A DNA stretch of 40,000 nucleotides from the NCBI GenBank assembly GCA_030141605.1, contig JAQGDQ010000754.1:1-40000 (forward strand), read 5' to 3'. Shown here piece by piece: positions 31,277 through 40,000 of this stretch. The notes beneath the pieces were generated by a model. The model was not told the DNA's origin. It saw nothing but the letters and a program-made list of their open reading frames with translations, and searched no databases. The translations under genes were made by a program, and so were the position numbers. Source of the DNA: Tubiluchus corallicola. Lineage: Eukaryota > Priapulida > Priapulimorpha > Priapulimorphida > Tubiluchidae. Each line of letters opens with the position of its first letter. The first letter of the stretch is position 1.

Positions 31277-31576
31277 TGCTTAGACAACAGCTGTAGCGAA
31301 CAAATCACTCACGGCTGCTGTCTGTCCACCTAAGTGTCCATCTTGATCACAATCTTGTTTTGAAGCTAATGAGTTAAGGTGCTATAGCCGCTGTACAACA
31401 ATGACAACAGTTGCCTCATTGGTGCTGACAGTGAACTTGCAAAATAATGTGAAGTTTAAGAACCGTGCTGTTGTTCTGTGACCAATACAGTTAGAAAAGT
31501 CAGTTTCTTGCAGTTGGAGGCTAGTAAAGCACACTCACTGATTCTTAGAACTGTAAAAGGAAAATGCAATGTGTGT

Positions 31577-31660
31577 AAATGAACAATTCAATTCAATTCA
31601 ATTTTATTTTCTCAATAGCAGTTAGATTCGTCATAATTATTTTTGCATTTCATTGCAGCT
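31577..31660 (-). mobile_element. Possible LINE tail, minus orientation
   Basis: CAATTCAATTCAATTCAATT followed by TTATTTTCTCAATAG reads on the minus strand as AATAAAATTGAATTGAATTG, the pentamer tail of some non-LTR elements. It lies upstream of the SLC25A38 start codon. No coding part is seen. Confidence 0.35.
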
Positions 31661-32105
31661 GAGGAGCAGAGAAAGACCTATTGGTCACTTGGTCAACTGC
31701 CCCTAATTAAAAATACAAGTTTACTCACAGGCTCATGACATTTTTAGGTGTTTGTGTATATATAAAAGGCAAAAGCAACAAAAATCAACTCAAAGCAGAA
31801 ATGCAATTCAAAGCATAACAAGGAATAACATCAAGCAAAAAATTAATGAAATTCAATGCAGAGCAAAAAATAATATCAAACAAAAGCAACAAAAATCTAC
31901 TCAAAGCAAAAATGCAATTCTACTCAGAATAAAAGGAGGTTATCACAAGCAATGCAAAACGGAATTTAACTTATAGCAAAAATTATATCAAACAAAATGA
32001 AACTCAAGTCAAACAACAAATTTGACCTATCCAATTAGTGAGACTGAGTGTTAAAAATGTCTGCTCCAGCGCTAAGAAATAATAAGCCCTGTCACAGTTT
32101 CGTTG

Positions 32106-32117
32106 TGCGCATGCGCA
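32106..32117. promoter_or_regulatory. Perfect NRF-1-type palindrome
   Basis: TGCGCATGCGCA matches the vertebrate NRF-1 consensus YGCGCAYGCGCR at every position. It lies about 830 bp upstream of the SLC25A38 start codon. NRF-1 drives many nuclear genes for mitochondrial proteins, so a regulatory role is plausible. It also sits next to the inverted repeat that bounds the 137-bp array and may belong to that element. Confidence 0.4.
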
Positions 32118-33332
32118 GTTGCTGTAGGTCAAAGGTTAAGTGTACCACAGCAACGCGTTCTAACTACAATCGTCAAGTGACATGCGGCAATGCGTCTTAA
32201 CTACAATCGTCACATGACGTGTGGGTAAAGCATAACATCAGTTCAGTAACTTCAGTTGTTTTTACATGAACTTTACTTAATTATGCATTAGTCTGAGCTT
32301 AAAGTCAGACTTCAGTATCTACAGAAGCATGCATAGCTATAATCATTTTTTCATTTAAGTATGGTGAGTGTGTTAATGACCGTATGGTCGTACACTCACC
32401 TCGCACTACTCAAATTATTACATCATTTACTTCATCGTTATTTACGTTAAGTTATCTACAGAAGCATGCATAACTATAATCATTTTTTCACTTAAATAAG
32501 GTGAGTGTGTTAATGACCGTATGGTCGTACACTCACCTCGCACTACTCAAATTATTACATCATTTACTTCATCCTTATTTACATTAAGTTATCTACAGAA
32601 GCATGCATAACTATAATCATTTTTTCATTTAAGTAAGGTGAGTGTGTTAATGACCGTATGGTCGTACACTCACCTCGCACTACTCAAATTATTACATCAT
32701 TTACTTCATCCTTATTTACATTAAGTTATCTACAGAAGCATGCATAACTATAATCATTTTTTCATTTAAGTAAGGTGAGTGTGTTAATGACCGTATGGTC
32801 GTACACTCACCTCGCACTACTCAAATTATTACATCATTTACTTCATCGTTATTTACATTAAGTTATCTACAGAAACATTCATAACTATAATCATTTTTTC
32901 ATTTAAATAAGGTGAGTGTGTTAATGACCGTATGGTCGTACACTCACGTCGCACTACTCAAATTATTACATCATTTACTTCATTCTTATTTACATTAAGT
33001 TATCTACAGAAGCATGTATAACTATAATCATTTTTTCATTTAAGTAAGGTGAGTGTGTTAATGACCGTATGGTCGTACACTCACCTCGCACTACTCAAAT
33101 TATTTTATTTAAAGTTTATTAATGTGCTTGATATTGTATTTTTTATGTGTGAAATAAAATTCACAGTTCATAGAGTGATTTACTAGCAGAATCTTGCTTG
33201 GAAACAAGAAAAAATGAACTAGGTAAGGTTCTTGTTAACTGTTGAAACTGTTACTATTACAATAGTATATACTGCGAGGCGTTGTCAAGTGTACACAAAT
33301 AGGTTGCCTGGTACACTTTGACCTTTTAACTG
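32116..33332. mobile_element. Inverted-repeat-bounded element carrying the 137-bp array
   Basis: The left CAGTT..GGTCAAAG..GTGTACCA..GCAAC (32116-32154) matches the reverse complement of the right end 33303-33332 (GGTTGCCTGGTACACTTTGACC region) with small gaps. Between them lie a 46-bp two-copy repeat with ACTACAATCGTCA (about 32150-32235) and the six-unit hairpin array. This resembles non-autonomous DNA elements that carry internal satellites. No target duplication was established. Confidence 0.5.
32316..33105. repeat. 137-bp tandem array, six units, each with a conserved palindrome
   Basis: Units start at TATCTACAG (32316, 32453, 32590, 32727, 32864 and 33001), exactly 137 bp apart; the last is truncated. 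Every unit contains GGTGAGTGT...ACACTCACC with an inner GACC-GTAT-GGTC stem, a two-part cruciform or hairpin. Outside the palindrome units differ by scattered substitutions. The palindrome is almost unchanged (one CACC to CACG change at about 32947). Confidence 0.95.
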
Positions 33333-33399
33333 TTATGTATTAATGCGTCAGAACGCATTGTAAATAAAGTAGTTCGGTAACACGCATAATGGTGTACTG

Positions 33400-35264
33400 T
33401 ATTTCAATATTTCTACTAGAACATTAACGATCATCGTCATTAATCGTGGAATGGTGAAAAAGCTTATTCTGTCTGACTGACAGAATTAACAAAAATACAT
33501 AGACTTCAATCAGGCAAATAAAAATGCTTAAGGCACAATGGAAAGCATTTACACCTGTATGTAAAGCATTTACACTTGCATTCATACTTTCAATTCTTAA
33601 TAACTTATTGCTCCAGTCAGTAAAAAATCTTATAAAATCACTCAGTGTTTAAAAGACACACTTGAATACCCAACCAACAAACACATCACTTAAATTTGCT
33701 ATTTGTTTATAGCGCTACAGTTTGACCTTGAATTTCAAGGACATTTCAATGTTATATGTACAGGCAGGTGTGCAAATAGTATGGATTTTAGCAACACGTT
33801 GAATATTCAATTTCAATGAATGTTATTGATAACCAGGCACCTAGGCAAAATCATGAAAATAAAAATTTATTCCCGGAAACACTAATGGCCGGTTTACATG
33901 TTTATAGTACTTCCACGAATTAGCAATTTTATATTACAGCCACACAACATCCGCTTGACAAGTTTATAAGTTTAACAAAGAAGAGTGAACTGAATAAATT
34001 TTGTTAAATAAACTAAACTGAAGAACTATGTTAAATAACTAAGAAAAATAGTTTTTTAAATGCACAAAACTTTGTGTAATGTGTGAGCTAAATCTTTGCA
34101 TTAGTTTGACATTATCAAATTTATCACAATGGTATTATGAATTAATGAATCCTGGTACAGATTATGCAAAACAAGGCATCATTGAAAAATCTTTACAGCT
34201 GATGTCAACATAGCGCAATCTATTATCTTTCTTCCTACCATTTCCACTAACACATCCTTCTGCCCTTCCTGTGTGATCTAACCTTTCTCCCAGTTCTTTT
34301 TTTTGTTCACTCATCCATTCTTTCTTTATCGGGTTCACCTGACAGTGGGCTTATACAAGCCTTTGCTTCTCTAGCCCACTGCAGTACAATTAATCTTTTA
34401 TGATAACGATAGTGTATGAAACATAATAATTAAGTACAGTAGATGTAATAATTTAGATGTCACTGTGTGCTTAATGTCATTATATTGTACTGAATATGAT
34501 AATAATAATAAATAAAAATAAATAAATGATATGTTTAAAATTCTCTGTCGAGATTTCCCCCCAAAATAAGCCATTTTGGCCCTCTACTGTTTCAACTAAA
34601 ATAGATTACCAATAATTTTTATGAAATGAAAACTACATTGTTCTAATAACCAATATCGACAGTGAAATAAACTGTCAAGCGATCAATCGATTAGAAATTT
34701 ATACATGTAATTACACATTTTTATCTCTATTATCAAGCCTATTATTTATTACTATATATATGTATGTAGGAACTGAAAGATAAATTATTTTGTTGCACAT
34801 GTTTCAACAAGCACTGAAAGCAAGCAAAGACGTTTCTAAAAAAATCCCAACACAGAGAGGTTGATCAGCAACAGCTGTTCTAATTCTAAATATAGGCTAA
34901 TTTTAATGCAACTGAGTCACAGCGTATTTAACAAGATTAACTGCCCTTGATATTTTTATAGTTGTGTGCGTGCAGAGCTTTGCAGTAATTATATGCACCC
35001 TAGTTATGTGTCCGGTATGTCACTGTGTACCGAGGTAGTATAATCCACCCAATTTCTGGAAATTTAGCCTTAATTGTTACCATCACTGCAGCCATAAAAA
35101 ACCAGTAAATAGTATTCACCGGGCGACTGTAGATTCATTGAAAAAGTAATAAATTTTTATTTCACTTACTTCACAGAAAACAGGCCGGTTGCTTCGAATG
35201 TATATTTTATACAGCACCGAGGCAATGATCTATACAATTTGCTATGCTTTGTTAAGACAAACTA
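33400..35264. other. Long stretch without recognised genes
   Basis: AT-rich sequence with no supportable exon. 34255-34400 is pyrimidine-rich and followed by an (AATA)n tract near 34500-34528, which may be a decayed retroelement 3' end. I cannot classify it. A short hairpin AATGCGT/ACGCATT lies at 33341-33359, just outside the 137-bp array element. Confidence 0.3.
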
Positions 35265-35955
35265 ATAATGTAAAAAATTTCTGGGCATACAGGTAGACAA
35301 TAATCTTTCCTGGGATGAACACATTAATAACATATTATCAAAAATGGCATCAAGCACATCATATCTCCGACATATCTCCGGGCAACCAACAAAGGAAACT
35401 AAGACACTAATATATAAAACTTTAGTTCTACCACACTTCTTATATGGATGTACGCTACTTCAAAAAACCAAAAGAGAAAATTACTTAAAATTAAATCTCC
35501 TTCAGAACTATGCGTTGAGATTGATAGCTCGGTACCCATACAAACGTAAGGCAGGTAGACAAAAATTCAAAGCTTCAACAACTAACCTGAGAAAAACTTT
35601 AAAATTCCCAATCATTGACGCACACAAAGAATATTTTACTCTGCTTTTTATATTTAAATACATTAACAACATCAGCAAACCATTCCAGAATAATAGATTT
35701 AGCTTTTTTCCAAATCCTATCGTTAATTCCAGAACAAGCAATCTAAAACAAACTAGGACAAATACCCATTGTTTGATTTTATTCGTCGTTACTTTCCATT
35801 ACTGCACAGTAGTTTAGACTGCACTGACGCATTTGCCTTTAGCAGTGTAAGTTTTTATTAACTAACACTGATTGATCATCTCTGTAAAGTTTTTATCAGT
35901 GATTATCAATGGATTTTAATGGCAAATAAAGATTATTATATATATATATATACAT
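35265..35955 (+). mobile_element. LINE reverse-transcriptase C-terminal fragment, 5' truncated
   Basis: A plus-strand frame from about 35269 to the stop at 35817 reads KKFLGIQVDNNLSWDEHINN, then SYLRHI, KTLIYKTLVLPHFLYGCTLL and NLLQNYALRLIA. These are the thumb and post-thumb blocks of LINE ORF2 reverse transcriptases. The catalytic YADD region is missing. The 3' end GCAAATAAAGATTATTATAT followed by (TA)n ends the copy at about 35955. Confidence 0.82.
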
Positions 35956-35959
35956 ATCA

Positions 35960-36815
35960 AATAAACACTTTTCCCAAACTTTAACTGTGTTTTATAAATC
36001 ATGTAAACCAACCCTAATCCTTATTTATTTTATTTGCTAATCCAACACATTTTACTAATAACAAGGCTGGCTGATTTAAAATAACTATTTAGTATTTTGC
36101 CAATCTTCCCTTGAATTGTATTCTTTCATTTAGTAATAACTATAATTGTGGTAAGAACAAAAGGGAAAATAAAATGAACTTGAATCCGATCTGAATCTAT
36201 TCATGGCTTTACATACATAAAGATATAATCATAAAGCTGATCTGAAAGTATTTACATTTGCCTAGGTGCAAGCTTTTGGGTCCAGTGTGCACACAAACCA
36301 GATAACTAGCAGTACAGACTAAAAAAAGAACATTTATTTGCTTTACTTTTGAACGTCTGTCTAGCAGCTTTACTTATTTTACAGAAATAATTTTGCACCT
36401 CCAATGTGTGCATACAGATAAGCACCAGGTGCCATTAAACAACTTTCGCTTTCAGTAGCTATTTTCGTTTGTACATTCATCGTTAGTATCTTCGTTAGTT
36501 CATTTATACGTCCGTACTCCAGATGCACAATATCACGAATATGGAAGACAAGAGTTACCTTCAATACCTGCGACTACCTTCAATGATCGGCTCAAAGCTA
36601 ATAGCTTTTTGCGCCATGGTTGCAATTTTAATTATATACGTAACGTTGTGGATTCGATTAAACACTATAACTGTTAATACTATGCCACTGTGGTGTATAG
36701 TCAGGTGGGAGTCTTTAATTCTCCATCAATAAGGTCCATTCAGGCTGAAATGGGTTGCGATACATTTCAGGATGGTCTTTCCAATACTGATCCTGTTGTG
36801 TCTTAAAGTGTGAAG
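35960..36815. other. Stretch without a supported gene
   Basis: No recognised repeat or exon. A minus-strand open frame (36564-36379) ends in MAPGAYLYAHIGGAKLFL and looks mildly protein-like. It matches no family I know and has no convincing splice acceptor, so I do not call it. Confidence 0.3.
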
Positions 36816-36825
36816 CATTAGTGGC

Positions 36826-37882
36826 ACACCATACCTTAGTATTTAGTGAATTCCAATCATTGACAGTCCCACACAATACCTTAGTATTTAATGAATTTCA
36901 ATCATTGACAGTCCCACACCATACCTTAGTATTTAGTGAATTCCAATCATTGACAGTCCCACACAATACCTTAGTATTTAATGAATTCCAATCATTGACA
37001 GTCCCACACCATACCTTAGTATTTAATGAATTCCAATCATTGACAGTCCCACACCATACCTTAGTATTTAATGAATTCCAATCATTGACAGTCCCACACC
37101 ATACCTTAGTATTTAATGAATTCCAATCATTGACAGTCCCACACCATACCTTAGTATTTAATGAATTCCAATCATTGACAGTCCCACACCATACCTTAGT
37201 ATTTAGTGAATTCCAATCATTGACAGTCCCACACATACCTTAGTATTTATGAATTCCAATCATTGACAGTCCCACACCATACCTTAGTATTTAGTGAATT
37301 CAATCATTGAAGTTTTGTTTTTGTTTTTGGTTTTGTTTTGTGTTTTTGGTCATACCTTAGTATTTAATGAATTCCAATCATTGACAGTCCCACACCATAC
37401 CTTAGTATTTAGTGAATTCCAATCATTGACAGTCCCACACCATACCTTAGTATTTAATGAATTCCAATCATTGACAGTCCCACACCATACCTTAGTATTT
37501 AGTGAATTCCAATCATTGACAGTCCCACACCATACCTTAGTATTTAATGAATTCCAATCATTGACAGTCCCACACCATACCTTAGTATTTAGTGAATTCC
37601 AATCATTGACAGTCCCACACATACCTTAGTATTTAATGAATTCCAATCTTGACAGTCCCACACCATACCTTAGTATTTAGTGAATTCCAATCATTGACAG
37701 TCCCACACCATACCTTAGTATTTAATGAATTCCAATCATTGACAGTCCCACACCATACCTTAGTATTTAGTGAATTCCAATCATTGACAGTCCCACACCA
37801 TACCTTAGCATTTAATGAATTTCAATCATTGAAAGTCCCACACCATACCTTAGCATTTAATGAATTTCAATCATTGAAAGTA
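36826..37882. repeat. 45-bp minisatellite, 23 units in two blocks
   Basis: The unit is CACACCATACCTTAGTATTT followed by ARTGAATTCCAATCATTGACAGTCC in total (45 bp, with an EcoRI site). Eleven units precede and twelve follow a T/G-rich interruption (37311-37350). The length is a multiple of three and lacks stops on both strands, creating spurious 15-residue repeat frames. Several single-base deletions near 37235, 37248, 37307, 37621 and 37649 break those frames. Confidence 0.97.
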
Positions 37883-38273
37883 CTAAACACAAATCTATTC
37901 CTGTTTCTGCATCTCGGCTTAATAACTTTATATCCAGTACCTCGTAAATTATTAGCAAAATAACGACCAGGCTATAGTTTAGTCAGATTGTTCTTGACAC
38001 GAAACATGAGGATCCAATCACCCCTCTTCCTTCAAAATCTCTATGAGGGGAGTTTTCGAAAGTGAAATTTCTTCAGTGTCGTATGATATCCGTCTTTCAA
38101 GTGGGAAATTATTTAGTTGATCCTGCAAACTTTATGTATACATAATATTATTGATACTAGGCCACATGTGATCACGGGGCAAAGATGAAACTTGTGCATG
38201 CTGTGGCGTATCAGGAAAGTACACAATTTCTATACCATGCTCGTTGCTTTATAAGTCTCATTATGAATGCATG

Positions 38274-38896
38274 CAGAGGCGTAGCAAGGTGGGGTGACAG
38301 GAGGCAATCACACTCGGGCGCAGGGTGTTCTAGAGTTCAACGACTGTTAATTATTAATCACTAATCAGACGTTAATAAAACACTTAACAAAGGTTTTCAA
38401 ACTACAACAAAATTGTCTAGTCAGAGATCATCATAGCTGACTTAATTACTACACAAAGCTTAGAAAAAGGGCTAATATTGTTACTTAATTGTGTGTGTAG
38501 GGTGTTGTGTGGCTTAGCACATCGATAATTTTGTGGCATTTCTCTAAATGGCAATTGTATTATTATGAAAACCTATCATGTTCTGTGTCTTTCATAATCT
38601 TTGCATGTTTTAATGCTGGAACTCAATGTTTAAGGATTGTCGTGTTACGCGTAACTAATGCACAGGACAGAAGAGCTACTTCGGTGCAGTAGCGGAAATC
38701 GAATTCAGGCTAATTCTTAGAAAAACACGTTTATATTTATCCCATCATGTCGAAAAACGAAAGTCAGGTTCATGGACACAAAAACTTGCACAATTTGTGG
38801 CTTCACCCAGTGAAACAAATGATCAAAACATTAAAGGGGGGGGCACTAGAAGTTTTTTTGCCCTTGGGTGCCATAAGCAGTTGCTACGCCACTCTG
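38274..38896. mobile_element. hAT-like element with CAGAGGCGTAGC ends
   Basis: CAGAGGCGTAGCAAGG at the left pairs with the inverted CAGAGTGGCGTAGCAAC at the right. GGGGGGGCACTAGAAG and TGCCCTTGGGTGCCATAAG are subterminal, a pattern seen in many hAT-type repeats. No 8-bp duplication or transposase frame was found. Confidence 0.7.
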
Positions 38897-39594
38897 TCTC
38901 AGGAATTTGTGGACTTGAATTTATTTCAGACATGCAGATAGTGACTACATTATAGCGGTGGGCAATACCACCGATTTCCTAGTTAAAATGACTGATTATT
39001 TTCAGTCAGTAATCAATTACTATCATTGGCACCTGATTCCAAGTTCCAAGCCGGTGGTGGCTATGCAAATCTGTGCTCAAAGTGCATGGTAAAGCTTAAC
39101 TGACCTTGCCAAAAGGGGAGTTTAGCTCTCCTCACATTAAATTTGCGAAAAAGGCAACAAATTTTTACACCATTTTCAATCACTCTGCAGTAATATGAAA
39201 TTAGTAAAGCTACAGCGGTCAGTCTTGAATGAGATCTATTTTAAGTAGTCATGATCTGTATCAATAATATCGTATAAATTATAATCTTAATGAACTTCGT
39301 CACTATTATCCTCTTCAGTGTCAAAGAGGTATAACAGCAGCAACAGTAAACACTAAAATCAAATAAACTGCAGCGGCCGCGACAACATAGCAATGTGTAA
39401 ACTACATGTATAATGTATGCATTAATAAAAATCCGTTTTTAAGCTAACCCAATAGCTATAACTACACACGGACATTATCGTTAGACCCGTGATTCTGAGA
39501 GACAAGCATTACTTTAACTTTGTGTCGTCGATGTAGGTCAGTACTGCAATTTCACTATCTAGAAAGCACTACAACGTTCATATAAACTCACTGA

Positions 39595-39775
39595 CCACCA
39601 TAAACAAGAACAAGTCGGTTAGACTCGGTTTAACACGGAGCGATAATCACACAAAGTTCACGAATCACGCGACTAGCAGCTGCAACTGAAATGAGGAGCC
39701 TTGCTGGCGGCTGCAAGCGTGAAGAAACACTGTACAACGTACGCATGCGCAATACGCGAAGTGCAATAAAATAGC
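39595..39775. promoter_or_regulatory. CpG-containing promoter-like block with an NRF-1-like site
   Basis: This 180-bp block is richer in G+C and CpG than its surroundings and contains CGCATGCGCA (39742-39751), one mismatch from the NRF-1 consensus. It may be the promoter of a gene beyond the right edge or an upstream promoter for the minus strand. No coding exon is recognisable between 38900 and 40000, although a NotI-type GCGGCCGC lies at 39372-39379. Confidence 0.3.
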
Positions 39776-40000
39776 CTATAGCTATAACTTTATCTGTTTA
39801 CCGGTACATCGAGTTAAATGTTTAATTTTCTTGCCAGTAGATGTCGTAGCATTAATTTAGGTTGCATCGTGTGCACTGCTATAACTGAATTATAGCTATA
39901 ACACTCTGTATTGTTAGCAGAAACAGGTTCGTGGCTTATGATAAAACGGGTTGATTACAGAAAGGCAATGTATTATTTATCTATGAGCTCAGATGTAAAC

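Noticed and set aside
32316-33105. CRISPR-like or attC-like array because of regularly spaced palindromes
   Set aside because: The DNA between palindromes is itself repeated, not unique, and the genome is eukaryotic.
36379-36564. Possible terminal exon on minus strand ending MAPGAYLYAHIGGAKLFL
   Set aside because: No recognised family, no good acceptor upstream and no neighbouring exon. Left uncalled.
36821-37963. Repeat frames with a 15-residue unit (HHTLVFNEFQSLTVP-type) on plus and its mirror on minus
   Set aside because: A 45-bp period without stops on both strands explains them. Single-base deletions break the frames and no flanking exon structure exists.
39280-39370. Possible minus-strand terminal exon ending DTEEDNSDEVH
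   Set aside because: A weak acceptor (GATTTTAG) precedes a short Leu-rich stretch and acidic tail. Too short and without homology to call.

Overview
This window is AT-rich nuclear DNA from an animal, most likely an invertebrate; I cannot fix the phylum. The coding signal is short exons bounded by GT-AG introns, and introns and intergenic DNA are packed with tandem arrays and transposable elements. There is no bacterial gene organisation. Almost all long open frames are reading-frame accidents inside tandem repeats, so the real genes had to be assembled exon by exon from splice sites and homology.

Three protein-coding loci can be supported. (1) At the left edge, on the minus strand, three consecutive exons of an SLC6-type sodium-dependent transporter cover TM4 to TM6; the 3' part lies left of the window and no 5' exons were found. 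(2) On the plus strand, a complete four-exon CEP20 (FOPNL/FOR20) gene encodes a 153-residue LisH-domain centrosome/cilium protein (4515-12207). (3) On the minus strand, a complete eight-exon SLC25A38 gene encodes a 298-residue mitochondrial glycine carrier (31276 down to 20803). All junctions in (2) and (3) are GT-AG, phases match, and both start codons have an in-frame upstream stop.

The rest is repeats. CEP20 intron 1 holds a 29-bp array carrying about 32 sense AATAAA hexamers, plus a tRNA-derived SINE. CEP20 intron 2 holds two solo LTRs of one family, each with a perfect 5-bp target duplication. Between the two genes lie Tigger-type elements, an LTR with heat-shock-element-like motifs, hAT-like elements, a 36/38-bp array and a 22-bp array. 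SLC25A38 introns hold two more SINE copies, a Tigger MITE, a piggyBac-type element nested in a pogo element, a second heat-shock-element LTR whose U3 is expanded as a 103-bp array, and LINE and RTE remnants. The last SLC25A38 intron is nearly all satellite, and its unit is the intron's own 3' splice site. Right of SLC25A38 are a six-copy 137-bp hairpin array bounded by inverted repeats, a LINE fragment, a 45-bp array, a hAT-like element and a CpG-containing, NRF-1-like block at the right edge.

The genes do not form a pathway together. The notable biology is how tandem arrays have grown on functional signals: a splice acceptor, poly(A) hexamers, heat-shock elements and a strong palindrome.
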